Counted from the first letter of the stretch, positions 41,505-50,175 are shown. The stretch: 64,000 bases of DNA from Rhizobium sp. 16-488-2b (GCF_017741815.1 NZ_JAGHMF010000022.1:26732-90731); one strand, 5' to 3'. The notes: generated by a model from the letters alone, not told the origin. Translations and numbers: made by a program.

Positions 41505-42662
41505 CTAAGCCGCCTGCTCCTGCGCCGGCGATGCCTCCACCCGGTCGCGGCCCTGGCGCTTGGAGGCGTAGAGCGCCGTATCGGCCCGCCCCAGAAGCTT
41601 CTTGAAGTCGATATCCGGGCCACTGCAGGCGGCGACGCCGATGCTGAGCGTCGGAAGCGACGCGAACACCGCCATCGCCGAAACCTGCTCCGAAAACGCC
41701 AGCCGCATCCGCTCGGCGACGGCAATCGCCCCATCCTCGGCGATATTCTTCAGCACCACGAGAAACTCGTCGCCGCCGTGGCGCGACAGGAGATCATCGG
41801 GCCCCAGCACGCTGCGCGCCGCACTTGAAAACAGCCGGAGCACATCGTCTCCGACAAGATGACCGTGCTGATCGTTCAGCTGCTTGAAGTGATCGATATC
41901 GACCACCAGGAGCGCCAACGCGTGGGCGTCACGCACCGGCAGCCGCTGCGCCAGCCCGCCGCGGTTGAGCGCGCCCGTCAGCGGATCATGATGCGCCAGC
42001 GCGATCAGTTCGCTCCTGTTGCGCTCGGCCGCCATCAGCACGATCAGCATGCTGCGCAGCGCCAGGAAGATGACCGCCGTCGATGCCATCCAGCTATGGG
42101 CGACGGTGGCGCCATAGGGATCAGGACCCGCAATTTCGCCGGTCGCCGCCATGACGCTGCGCACCAGGAAAATCGCCGCCGTCGGCAGATAGAGCCATGC
42201 CAGCAGCCCCGCCGAGAAAAGCTTCTCGCGCCGGTGGATGCCGATACCCTCGCGCAGTACCGCCAGATCGCACAGGCAGCAGATGGCCGACACATAGAAC
42301 AACCGCACCGACACGGACATATCGCCGGAGGGCAGAGCCGCAACCGGGAGGCTGATGCAGACGAGCGCCAGCGCACAAACGCGCATCGACGCCGGCCGGC
42401 CGGCGAGCACGCGGATGGCGAAGAAGGACAGCAGGTAGCCGGCGATGGTCAGCACATTGCCCAGCTGGATCGACAGCACATAGGGGATGAAATTGCGCAG
42501 GCAAACGAGCAACGTGCCGATGCCGAGCACCAGATAGCTGGCGCCCCACCAGGCCGGCCAGCGGCCAAACCGCCCGGTCCAATAGCTCACCATATGCGCG
42601 CTACCGAGAACCAGAAGCGTCATGGCGGAGACGACGTAGATCGTCCGCAGATCCAAAATCAT
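41505..42662 (-). CDS. Membrane diguanylate cyclase (GGDEF)
   Basis: 385 residues. The N-terminal half has six or seven membrane helices (for example VSAMTLLVLGSAHMVSYW and NVLTIAGYLLSFFAIRVL). The GGDEF domain follows at about 215-375, with the intact active site SRHGGDEFLVV and metal/substrate motif VDIDHFKQLNDQHGHLVGDD, so it should be catalytic. There is no sign of an EAL domain. It ends 11 bases from the convergent cysE stop. The sensed signal at the membrane is unknown. Confidence 0.93.
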   Translation of the reverse strand: MILDLRTIYVVSAMTLLVLGSAHMVSYWTGRFGRWPAWWGASYLVLGIGTLLVCLRNFIPYVLSIQLGNVLTIAGYLLSFFAIRVLAGRPASMRVCALALVCISLPVAALPSGDMSVSVRLFYVSAICCLCDLAVLREGIGIHRREKLFSAGLLAWLYLPTAAIFLVRSVMAATGEIAGPDPYGATVAHSWMASTAVIFLALRSMLIVLMAAERNRSELIALAHHDPLTGALNRGGLAQRLPVRDAHALALLVVDIDHFKQLNDQHGHLVGDDVLRLFSSAARSVLGPDDLLSRHGGDEFLVVLKNIAEDGAIAVAERMRLAFSEQVSAMAVFASLPTLSIGVAACSGPDIDFKKLLGRADTALYASKRQGRDRVEASPAQEQAA

Positions 42663-42764
42663 GTACGCGCCTCCAATTCACCGGCGCGGACACGTTACGA
42701 GATCGCTATTGCGTTTTGATTGGAACGCTCGGTCGCATTTTAATCAATGCACTGAAAAGCCCGC

Positions 42765-43772
42765 TCAGACAGGGCGTGCGGCGGCTATGATCTCGGAGAG
42801 AAGCCCGTGCAGCGCATCGCGATAGCCGGTTCTCGCCGACGGGCCGTTTTCGTCTGACGTCATCACAACGGTGAGCTTCAGCGACGGCACGATATAGAGC
42901 ATCTGCCCGCCGTAACCCCAGCCGAAATGCACTTGCTCGCCGCCGATCTGCCGCGAGAACCAGCCGTAACCGTAGTCATCGCCCGAGAAGCGCGAATTGG
43001 TGCGGTGCTGCCAGGACTGGACGACCCAGTCGGCGGGAACGACCTGCGTGCCATCTGGAGCCTTGCCGCCATTGCGGTAGAGCTCGCCGAAGGCAAGCAA
43101 GGAGCGAGCGGTCATCGCCATCTGATTGCCGCCGAGGTAGATCCCCTGCGGATCCCGCTCCCATGCACCGATGCGAAAGCCATCGACCGGCGCCAGCCAC
43201 TCCCGTGCCAGGGCGAGCGTCGATTTCCCGCCGACCTTGGTCAGGATCGCCGAGAGCAGATGGGTCGAGGCTGTGGAATAGAGCATCTGCCCGCCGGGCT
43301 CATCGGCGAACGGCTGCGCAAGAGCGAACCGCACCCAGTTGCGCGACGACACGAAGCGCCCGTAATCGGGACCGGACAGGCGACCAAGCCCCGCCTGCAT
43401 CGAGAGCAGGTTGCCGATGGTGATCTGGCCGAGCCTCGGATCCGGATTGTCGGGCAGGTCGGCTTTCAGGATCGGCGCGATCTTCTGGTCCGGCCCTTCC
43501 AGCAGGCCCTTGCCGATAGCGATGCCGACGAGGCTCGAGATGATCGACTTGGAGGCCGACTTGATGTTGACGGATTCACGCGTCGAATGGCCGCGATAGC
43601 CGTGCTCGGCGATGAGCTCGCCATCCCTGGCGACGATGACAGCCTTCAGCGGCCGCAGCTCCTCTCGTGACGCGCCGCCATCAAGCAGCGTGGCAACCGC
43701 GTTCGGCTGCTGCGCGAAGGCGACGGCCGGCGTGAGCGACAGGATGACGAGAAGTGCGAGGCGCTTGATCAT
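42765..43772 (-). CDS. Exported serine hydrolase, beta-lactamase-like fold
   Basis: 335 residues with a signal peptide (ALLVILSLTPAVAFAQQ). The serine-hydrolase (peptidase S12, beta-lactamase-like) motif SASKSI (about 72-77) holds the nucleophile and Lys; MLYSTAS supplies the Tyr. HFGWGYGGQML near the C terminus resembles the HxG box. Substrate unknown; class C beta-lactamase, esterase and D-aminopeptidase relatives exist. Not a classical resistance gene by context. It should act in the periplasm. Confidence 0.85.
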   Translation of the reverse strand: MIKRLALLVILSLTPAVAFAQQPNAVATLLDGGASREELRPLKAVIVARDGELIAEHGYRGHSTRESVNIKSASKSIISSLVGIAIGKGLLEGPDQKIAPILKADLPDNPDPRLGQITIGNLLSMQAGLGRLSGPDYGRFVSSRNWVRFALAQPFADEPGGQMLYSTASTHLLSAILTKVGGKSTLALAREWLAPVDGFRIGAWERDPQGIYLGGNQMAMTARSLLAFGELYRNGGKAPDGTQVVPADWVVQSWQHRTNSRFSGDDYGYGWFSRQIGGEQVHFGWGYGGQMLYIVPSLKLTVVMTSDENGPSARTGYRDALHGLLSEIIAAARPV

Positions 43773-43866
43773 GCGCCACTATCTATGACGGGCGGCCGAT
43801 CAAATCATCGGCCGTCCCTTCAAACTCACATGGATGTGAAACCTTATGATCGCGCTTGGCTCAAGA

Positions 43867-44097
43867 TCATTGATGCACGCATTTTCGGTTCATCTGGGGG
43901 CGCTTCTGCGCCTTGGTGAATTTCGCGATCATCCCCGCCGGACATTTCTTGTCGTCGAAGAGCACGGATTCTCCGGGTGCCATCGTCTCGGCGGTCGGCT
44001 TCGCCGTCACCGTCTTGATTGCCGCAAAGGACGTCGACGCGCCCGCTAACGACAGCAGGCAGGCGGCGGAAAGGGAAAGAAGTAGAGACCGTATCAT
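43867..44097 (-). CDS. Small secreted protein of unknown function
   Basis: 76 residues. Signal peptide MIRSLLLSLSAACLLSLAGA, cleavage after SFA, and a short mature domain with two Cys residues (KKCPAGMI and RKCVHQ) that could form a disulfide. No family was recognised with certainty. A perfect 18-bp palindrome lies 15 bases upstream of the ATG. It is co-directional with, and downstream in position of, the serine hydrolase gene, but has its own promoter region. Confidence 0.65.
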   Translation of the reverse strand: MIRSLLLSLSAACLLSLAGASTSFAAIKTVTAKPTAETMAPGESVLFDDKKCPAGMIAKFTKAQKRPQMNRKCVHQ

Positions 44098-44112
44098 ATG
44101 CTCACCCTCACG

Positions 44113-44130
44113 TTTTAGTGATCACTAAAA
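44113..44130. promoter_or_regulatory. Perfect 18-bp palindrome TTTTAGTGATCACTAAAA
   Basis: TTTTAGTGA (44113-44121) is followed by its exact reverse complement TCACTAAAA. It lies 15 bases upstream of the minus-strand gene at 43867-44097, overlapping where its promoter and leader must be. The form (18 bp, GATC centre) is typical of a dimeric repressor operator such as TetR. No regulator gene is adjacent. Confidence 0.65.
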
Positions 44131-44703
44131 TAAATTCCTACGGAATCACGCTGGCGGCAAGTCCTGCGATCGGTGGGCAGCACGAATGTCCGCGCGCGGT
44201 CTGTCCGCGGCGGTGAAAAAGGGAGAAGGCAGGCGGTCGAGGTATGGGGTAGTGGATGTCAGGCTGGTCCGCCTGCCCGATCGTTTCAGGCTTTCCGGCT
44301 TCATCAGACCGACAGGAGCGTCTCTCGATCTGGCGTCCCCGGACGAATCATCTGCCCTGACGGCATCCGATTCGACCTTTCGCGACCGTCATCGAGCGCC
44401 GAATTATGAACGGAGACCGAACCGGTTCATGAACCCGGCTCCCTGCTCGATGACGCGTTCATGATGCGCCGACCCTACGCCATGGGGATGATTCTCGCCC
44501 ATATTTTCATCCATATGATTGTTTTTTCTACATTTTATTAGAACGAAAAGTGAATTTCTTCCCCATAAAGGCGAAGCTGCAGTGTTGCTAAAATATCGTT
44601 AAAATTTACCGTCACAGTTTTTTGTTCATCTGGCGTTCAGAAAACTCTTGGGAAAGCCGACTTTTGCGCTCACATTAGATACCAGAGAACTAGGAGTGCA
44701 TGA
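44131..44703. other. 573-base gene-poor region
   Basis: No convincing gene. Short plus-strand ORFs starting at 44173 and 44186 have an Arg/Ser-rich composition, no ribosome site and overlap each other, and I regard them as chance. The right half (from about 44480) is markedly AT rich (for example ATTGTTTTTTCTACATTTTA) and probably holds the promoter and leader of the 44-residue protein at 44704. Confidence 0.4.
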
Positions 44704-44838
44704 ATGATTCTTAAGGCCACAGCCGCAGCGACCATATTCGCGGTCTATGCTTTCACGATGTTTTTCATCGCCGCCATACCGGACAATATCGTACAGACTG
44801 CCGGGACACAGCTGGTCGACGCAAGCGTCGTCAAGTAA
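44704..44838 (+). CDS. Very small membrane/secreted protein (44 aa)
   Basis: 44 residues starting MILKATAAATIFAVYAFTMF and containing FIAAIPDNIVQTAG. One hydrophobic segment (residues 6-25) is followed by a short polar end. A ribosome site AGGAG lies at 44692-44696, well placed for ATG 44704; an ATG at 44699 is a five-codon dead end. It sits alone after an AT-rich upstream region. Could be a small membrane protein or signal peptide with a tiny mature product. Confidence 0.55.
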   Translation: MILKATAAATIFAVYAFTMFFIAAIPDNIVQTAGTQLVDASVVK

Positions 44839-44937
44839 GCGCCGCTAGAAAACGGCGAAGCGTATACAGAGGGGATAATAGTCCACCGGCTCTTCCGGCG
44901 CCCCTTCAAACTGATTTCCTGAAAGTGGAAATGAAAC

Positions 44938-44968
44938 AAAAAAGCCCCTCCCTTTAGGGGAGAGGCTT
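44938..44968 (-). terminator. Intrinsic terminator for the GNAT/ODC transcript
   Basis: On the minus strand, AAGCCTCTCCCCTAAAGGGA is followed by GGGGCTTTTTTG: a GC-rich stem closed by a short loop and a T run, just beyond the GNAT gene stop (44975). Confidence 0.85.
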
Positions 44969-44974
44969 AGCCGA

Positions 44975-45565
44975 TCAGGCCGCCCTGCGGATCGGCGCGC
45001 TGGCCAGCATCCGCCCCGTTGGGACGATCATGCCGGCCGCGCCGTCAAGCCAGCCCTCGACAAGCTCGAGCGCCAGAAAGCGCGAGCGTTCGAACGGACC
45101 AGGCATGACGAGATGCTGAGCCTTTGCGGCAAAGAAGCCGAAACGCTCGTAATAGGGGGCATCGCCCACAAGCAGGATGGCGCCGTGACCACGGGTCTTG
45201 GCTTCCAGCATGGCGGCGCGCATCAGCGCCGAGCCGACACCCTTGCCCTCGAAGCTGGAATCGACCGCCAGCGGTCCGAGCAGCAGCGCGTCGATCGCAG
45301 TGCCATCGGCATTGACGCCGGCTTCGACGTTCCACAAGCGCACGGTGCCGATCACGTGACCGTCGCGATCACGCGCGACCAGCGCCAGGCCTTCGGCCGG
45401 AACGCGGCCACGGCGAATCTTTTCCGACGACTTGCGGCGACGGTTCGGGCCCATGGCGCGATCGAGCAGGGTCTCGCGCGCAACGACATCGCCGGCATTC
45501 TCGGCGTCGATGGTGAAAATGGAATGCGCAAAGAATGCGCGGACAGAATCAAGAACAGCGGCCAT
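44975..45565 (-). CDS. GNAT-family N-acetyltransferase
   Basis: 196 residues. The acetyl-CoA motif A is visible: LLLGPLAVDSSFEGKGVGSA (about 91-110), and YYERFGFFAAKAQHLVMPGP follows. It lies 88 bases downstream of ornithine decarboxylase in the same direction, and an intrinsic terminator follows it. In several Rhizobiales a GNAT follows ODC in this way, which suggests a role near polyamine or amino-acid metabolism, but no acceptor can be read. Cytoplasmic. Confidence 0.9.
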   Translation of the reverse strand: MAAVLDSVRAFFAHSIFTIDAENAGDVVARETLLDRAMGPNRRRKSSEKIRRGRVPAEGLALVARDRDGHVIGTVRLWNVEAGVNADGTAIDALLLGPLAVDSSFEGKGVGSALMRAAMLEAKTRGHGAILLVGDAPYYERFGFFAAKAQHLVMPGPFERSRFLALELVEGWLDGAAGMIVPTGRMLASAPIRRAA

Positions 45566-45653
45566 CGTGGCCTCCCGAACTCAAAACCGTTTCAAACGGT
45601 ATCGTCAGATCATTGTGAGGGTGCCGCCCCGGCTGGCTACGGGGCCGGCGGTA

Positions 45654-46787
45654 TCAGATGATGTAGGCCTTCAGCGGCTCGAAGCCGTTGAACGCGACCG
45701 CCGAGTAGGTGGTCGTGTAGGCGCCGGTGCCTTCGATCAGGATCTCGTCGCCGATCGAAAGAGTGAGCGGCAGCGGATAGAGGTTCTTCTCGTAAAGCAC
45801 GTCAGCCGAGTCGCAGGTCGGGCCGGCGATGACGCAGGGCTCCATTTCGTCGCCGTCGCGCTCGGTGCGGATCGGGTAACGAATGGCTTCGTCCATCGTT
45901 TCGGCCAGACCGCCGAACTTGCCGATGTCGAGAAACACCCAGCGAGCGGCGTCGTTGTCCGACTTCTTCGAGATCAGCACGACTTCCGTCTTGATGACGC
46001 CGGCGTTGCCGACCATGCCGCGGCCCGGCTCGATGATCGTCTTCGGCAGGTTGTTGCCGAAGTGGTCGCGAAGGCTCTGGTAGATCGCACGACCGTAAGC
46101 TTCCGCCGACGGAACGTCGCGCAGGTACTTGGTCGGGAAGCCGCCGCCCATGTTGACCATCTGCAGGTGGATGCCCTGCTTGGCCAGCTGAACGAAGACG
46201 CGCTTGGCATCGGCAAGAGCCGCATCCCAGGCATCGACCTTGGTCATCTGCGAACCGACGTGGAACGACACGCCGTAGGATTCGAGACCGAGCTGATGCG
46301 CGTAGACGAGAACGTCGACGGCCATCTGCGGCACGCAGCCGAACTTGCGCGACAGCGGCCATTCGGCGCCTTCGCCATCGGTCAGGACGCGGCAGAACAC
46401 GCGGGCGCCGGGAGCGGCACGCGAGATCTTCTCGACTTCCTCGTGGCTGTCGACTGCAAAGAGGCTGACGCCGAGCGCATGCGCACGGGCAACGTCGCGT
46501 TCCTTCTTGATCGTGTTGCCGTAGGAGATACGGGCAGCGGTCGCACCAGCGTTGAGCGCCATTTCGATTTCGGCGACGGACGCGCAATCGAAGTTGGAGC
46601 CCATGTCGGCGAGCAGCTTCAAGACTTCTGGAGCCGGGTTTGCCTTGACGGCGTAGTAGATGGCGCTGTCCGGCATGGCGTGACGGAAAGCGGAGAAATT
46701 GTCGCGCACGACGTCGAGGTCGACCACGAGGCAGGGACCGTCGGGACGTCGGGTTGCGAGAAAGTCGCGGATGCGCTGAGTGGTCAT
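45654..46787 (-). CDS. Ornithine/lysine decarboxylase (fold III, ODC type)
   Basis: 377 residues, PLP-dependent decarboxylase making putrescine (or cadaverine), the precursor of homospermidine in rhizobia. The PLP Lys is in YYAVKANPAPEVL (Lys48). The GPTCDSADVL segment carries the reactive Cys and Asp of the active site, and VNMGGGFP and IEPGRGMVG bind phosphate. It belongs to the eukaryotic-like ODC/alanine-racemase fold. ATG 46787 is preceded by AAAAGGGA; the longer frame to 47057 contains the non-coding leader. The downstream GNAT gene is probably in the same transcript. Confidence 0.94.
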   Translation of the reverse strand: MTTQRIRDFLATRRPDGPCLVVDLDVVRDNFSAFRHAMPDSAIYYAVKANPAPEVLKLLADMGSNFDCASVAEIEMALNAGATAARISYGNTIKKERDVARAHALGVSLFAVDSHEEVEKISRAAPGARVFCRVLTDGEGAEWPLSRKFGCVPQMAVDVLVYAHQLGLESYGVSFHVGSQMTKVDAWDAALADAKRVFVQLAKQGIHLQMVNMGGGFPTKYLRDVPSAEAYGRAIYQSLRDHFGNNLPKTIIEPGRGMVGNAGVIKTEVVLISKKSDNDAARWVFLDIGKFGGLAETMDEAIRYPIRTERDGDEMEPCVIAGPTCDSADVLYEKNLYPLPLTLSIGDEILIEGTGAYTTTYSAVAFNGFEPLKAYII

Positions 46788-47060
46788 ATCGATTCCCTTT
46801 TCAATTCCAGAGCTCCGGAAAAACCGGAGGACAAAGGGCAGCCGATCACTCGCATAGGAACCAGCCGGTGGAGACCCCGGAACCTTAGCAAGCGCTCGAA
46901 TGCGCGAATGATGAATCAACGCCGCGAAAGCGACATGAATCCGGCTTTGTCTGCCATGGATTGGAGGGTATTCCCTACCGCACTTCCGGCAATGAAGGTG
47001 TGCCTCTTCAGTAACCCCCGCTGATGGAAAGCAGGGAGAGAACAAAAAGGCCCGCACCGT
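46788..47060 (-). ncRNA. speF-like leader of the ornithine decarboxylase transcript
   Basis: The 5' region of the decarboxylase on the minus strand is long and structured. Just before the ribosome site there is a CTCCGG/CCGGAG hairpin (46813-46829), and farther upstream GGTTCCGGGGTCTCCACCGG and GCTGGTTCC are reminiscent of the speF motif known upstream of alphaproteobacterial ornithine decarboxylase genes. Identification rests on location and visual resemblance, so boundaries are approximate. Confidence 0.55.
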
Positions 47061-47328
47061 CGTTGCTTCAGGCGTCCTCGCATTTTCCGGTTGGCCGGAA
47101 TAGCGACTGGAGGGGTTAATTCCAGGTACCTTACCGATTTCCTCACCAATTCGAGGGTTCGGCGGACACCCATGGGCACGTGCGACTTTGGGCTGACGTC
47201 GAGATAAGAATATTCGCCGTCATAATCAAGAGTTTTTTTGGGGTTGCGCAAAAAAACGAAAAACGCCAGCCCACTTGTGTGGACCTATTGCCGCATGAAC
47301 ACCGCGCTTGCCTTTGCTGTAGGATTAT

Positions 47329-47355
47329 CTGATTGATATTCCGGATATAAATCAG
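47329..47355. promoter_or_regulatory. Imperfect inverted repeat upstream of the LysR gene
   Basis: CTGATTGATAT at 47329-47339 pairs with ATATAAATCAG at 47345-47355; 10 of 13 base pairs match over the dyad. It lies just 15 bases before the LysR ATG, in the 583-base gap to the divergent decarboxylase. Could be an autoregulatory LysR site. Confidence 0.4.
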
Positions 47356-47370
47356 GATCGCAAAGCACTC

Positions 47371-48264
47371 ATGGACACCCTCACCCGCATCCGCGCCTTC
47401 ATCGACGTCGTCGAAGCCGAGGGTTTTTCCGCCGCCGCCCGCAAGACCGGCCGGTCCAAGGCGCTGCTGTCGAAATATGTCCGCGAGCTCGAGGATGAGC
47501 TCGGCGCGCTGCTGTTGAACCGCACCACCCGCCAGTTTTCGATGACCGAGGCCGGCCACACCTATTATCGCACCGCCTCCGACATCCTGAAGGAGATCGA
47601 CAACCTTGCCGATCTCGTGCGCGAGAACAACGCGCAGCTGAAGGGCAAGCTGAAGATCTCGGTGCCGCGCACCTATGTCGATGCCGATGTCGGCCAGTCG
47701 CTGATCGACTTCGCCCGCGAAAACCCTGATCTCCAGCTGGAAATCTCCGCCGACGACCGCTTCGTCGACCTGATCGAGGAAGGCTTCGACGTCGCGATCC
47801 GCGTGACGAAGCTCGAGGATTCCGGCATGATCGCCCGCAAGATCTCGGATTTCCGCATTCATCTCTGCGCCACGCCGGAGTTTCTGGAGCGTCATCCGCA
47901 GTTGCAGAACCCGGCCGATCTCTCGAACGTGCCCTTCATCATCGACACCAACTCGCGCAACCAGGGCAGCATCCGCTTCCAGAACCCCGACGGCACCTCG
48001 TTTGCCGTCGCCGTCTCCGGCCCGATCGAGGTCAACAGCCCGCATGCGACGCTACGCGCCGCACTGTCAGGCATCGGCATCGCCTTCATTCCCGATTTCA
48101 TCGCCCGCAAGCCGATTGAGAGCGGCGAGCTGGTGACGCTGTTCAACGACTATATCGCCACCGATCGCGGCATCTACGCGGTCTATCCGCACCGCCGCTA
48201 CCTACCCGCCAAGGTGCGCATTTTCGTCGACTATCTTCACAATTGGTTCAAGAAGCACCCCTAA
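47371..48264 (+). CDS. LysR-family transcriptional regulator
   Basis: 297 residues. Helix-turn-helix: MDTLTRIRAFIDVVEAEGFS, then AARKTGRSKALLSKYVRELE. The remainder is the effector-binding domain (KGKLKISVPRTYVDADVGQ). The sequence resembles the CrgA-like branch. It is divergent from the ODC leader, 580 bases away, and upstream of a DUF1007-NicO pair in the same direction (143-base gap). Its target is not known. Confidence 0.93.
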   Translation: MDTLTRIRAFIDVVEAEGFSAAARKTGRSKALLSKYVRELEDELGALLLNRTTRQFSMTEAGHTYYRTASDILKEIDNLADLVRENNAQLKGKLKISVPRTYVDADVGQSLIDFARENPDLQLEISADDRFVDLIEEGFDVAIRVTKLEDSGMIARKISDFRIHLCATPEFLERHPQLQNPADLSNVPFIIDTNSRNQGSIRFQNPDGTSFAVAVSGPIEVNSPHATLRAALSGIGIAFIPDFIARKPIESGELVTLFNDYIATDRGIYAVYPHRRYLPAKVRIFVDYLHNWFKKHP

Positions 48265-48282
48265 GCCGAACCCAAGGAAATC

Positions 48283-48301
48283 CGGTCCCAATTCGGTCCC
48301 A
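48283..48301. promoter_or_regulatory. Tandem CGGTCCCA direct repeat upstream of DUF1007-NicO
   Basis: CGGTCCCA occurs at 48283-48290 and again at 48294-48301, 11 bases apart, about one helical turn, roughly 110 bases before the DUF1007 ATG. It is a candidate site for a regulator contacting one DNA face. No matching regulator is adjacent, and it does not match a metal-repressor motif I know. Confidence 0.3.
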
Positions 48302-48407
48302 TTTTCCGGCAAGATCGCAGCAACTGATTTGGGCCGCCCCACCCGGATTTATCGCCTTTCCGGCAACCGAACCTGGCCCGAACTCTAGAGATGAAGTTAG
48401 CGGACGC

Positions 48408-49049
48408 ATGAAGATATCGACTTTCCTGACGGCCGGCTTTCTGACGCTCGTGCCCGCCGCAGCCTTCGCACATCCGCATATCTTCGTGGAGGCACGCCTG
48501 GAGGTGGTCGCCGGCGATGACGGCAATATCGCCGAATTCCGCAACGTCTGGCGCTTCGACGAGGTCTTCACCTCCTCGGTCGTCATGGATTTCGACAAGA
48601 ACACCGACCTGAAGCTGGAGCCGAACGAGCTCGCCGAAGTCGGCAAGACGGTTCGCGATTCGCTGGCCGACTATGATTACTACATGAACCTGACGATGAA
48701 CGGGAAGAACATCACGGTTCAGAAGCCCGACATCATCCATGTCGACTACCGCGACGGCCAGCTCCTGATGTTCTTCGCCGTCAAGCCGGTCGAGAAGATG
48801 CCGTTGAAGGGCAACCTCACCTTCGGCGTCTACGATCCGACGCTCTACACCTCGATCGACTTTCCGACCGACAAGGAGATGATCCTCGTCGGCGACGCGT
48901 TCAAGGCTTGCAAGCACCAGGTGGTCAGGCCCGATGCTGACCAGGTGATCTCGCAGAACAAGCAATCGCTGACCGACGCCTTCTTCAACGATCCGACCGG
49001 CACCAACATGTCGAAGCTCTTCGCCACCAAGCTGGACGTCACATGCTGA
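48408..49049 (+). CDS. DUF1007 exported protein (nickel/cobalt homeostasis type)
   Basis: 213 residues with a signal peptide (MKISTFLTAGFLTLVPAAAF) and the AHPHIFVEARLEV segment that defines DUF1007; the HPH close to the mature N terminus may bind metal. Conserved Trp/Asp motifs follow (NVWRFDEVFTSSVVMDFD). Periplasmic. It overlaps the following NicO permease gene by 7 bases, the usual gene order for this pair, so it is likely a periplasmic partner of the efflux or uptake permease. ATG 48408 is chosen from the signal peptide. Confidence 0.88.
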   Translation: MKISTFLTAGFLTLVPAAAFAHPHIFVEARLEVVAGDDGNIAEFRNVWRFDEVFTSSVVMDFDKNTDLKLEPNELAEVGKTVRDSLADYDYYMNLTMNGKNITVQKPDIIHVDYRDGQLLMFFAVKPVEKMPLKGNLTFGVYDPTLYTSIDFPTDKEMILVGDAFKACKHQVVRPDADQVISQNKQSLTDAFFNDPTGTNMSKLFATKLDVTC

Positions 49050-50134
49050 GGCGCAAGCCCACGCTGCTGCTCTACGCTGCCGGCCTGCTGCTCGTGACCG
49101 GCCTTGCCGCCGCGCATGCGCAATCGCCGCTCGGCATCGGCACGGCGGAGCCGAGCTTCCAACCCTCCGGCGGCCCGCTGGCGCCGCTCTTTCTCTACAT
49201 CAATCACGAACAGCAGGCCTTCTATCGCGCGCTGACCAACGCGCTGAAGGCGATGCGCGAGGATCCCTGGCAGCTCGGCACGCTGGTCGGCCTGTCGTTT
49301 GCCTATGGCGTCTTCCACGCCGCCGGCCCCGGCCACGGCAAGGCCGTGATCTCTTCCTACATGATCGCAAACGAGATCGAACTGAAGCGCGGCGTCGCCA
49401 TCTCCTTCGTCTCGGCCTTCGTCCAGGGAGTGGTGGCGATCCTGCTTGTCGGCGGCGCCTGGCTGGTGCTGCGCGGCTCGGGCATCACGCTCACCATGGC
49501 CACGCAGGCGATGGAGATCGCAAGCTTCGTCATGGTCATCCTCTTCGGCCTGTGGCTCTTGCTGCGCAAGCTGCGCACCATCATCCCGGCCTTCCAGCCA
49601 AGGCAGGAAGCGCTGGCATCAGGCCCCGTCAGCATGATGCTCGACTGGCAGGACGCAGACCAGCGCGGCGAAAACACCTCCTACGCCTTCGGCGAAACCC
49701 AGGCCGCCAAGGCCGGCCACAAGTTCATTTCAGGCATGGCCTGCGAGACCTGCGGCCAGTCGCACATGCCCGACCCGGCGATGCTCGGCGCCGAAAAGTT
49801 CAGCATCCGCGAGGCCTGGTCGGCAATCGTCGCCGTCGGCCTGCGCCCCTGCTCCGGCGCGCTGCTGGTGCTCACCTTCTCCTTGCTGAACGGCCTCTAT
49901 CTCGGCGGCGTTCTCTCGGTCTTCGCCATGTCGCTTGGCACCGCCATCACCGTCGCCATCCTCGCCACCCTTGCCGTCACTGCCAAAGGCACAGCCATGC
50001 GGCTTGCCGGCCACGGCTCGCGCGTTTCGACCTGGGTGGGCAACGGCATCGAGCTCTTTGGCGCGCTGCTTGTCATCGTGATGGGTGCGCTGTTGCTCGG
50101 CGCGTCGCTGCAGGGCGTGGGGTTTGGTGGGTAG
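49043..50134 (+). CDS. NicO/RcnA-type nickel-cobalt permease
   Basis: 363 residues with about six or seven membrane helices. The family motif HAAGPGHGKAVISSYMI lies at about 94-110, and FISGMACETCGQSHMP is a cytoplasmic or periplasmic loop with two Cys and a His that is a plausible metal site. A long hydrophilic loop (about 180-240) separates two helix bundles. Nickel/cobalt transport is inferred from the NicO family and the DUF1007 neighbour; direction (uptake or efflux) is not decidable. A signal-like N-terminal helix precedes the core. Confidence 0.88.
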   Translation: MLRRKPTLLLYAAGLLLVTGLAAAHAQSPLGIGTAEPSFQPSGGPLAPLFLYINHEQQAFYRALTNALKAMREDPWQLGTLVGLSFAYGVFHAAGPGHGKAVISSYMIANEIELKRGVAISFVSAFVQGVVAILLVGGAWLVLRGSGITLTMATQAMEIASFVMVILFGLWLLLRKLRTIIPAFQPRQEALASGPVSMMLDWQDADQRGENTSYAFGETQAAKAGHKFISGMACETCGQSHMPDPAMLGAEKFSIREAWSAIVAVGLRPCSGALLVLTFSLLNGLYLGGVLSVFAMSLGTAITVAILATLAVTAKGTAMRLAGHGSRVSTWVGNGIELFGALLVIVMGALLLGASLQGVGFGG

Positions 50135-50175
50135 GTTTGGTTGGTGGTAAGTTGATTGGTGAAAGTGTGCCGTGA

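Noticed and set aside
44173..44464. Two overlapping small ORFs after the palindrome
   Set aside because: No ribosome site, Arg/Ser-rich composition, mutually overlapping in different frames, no conservation evidence.
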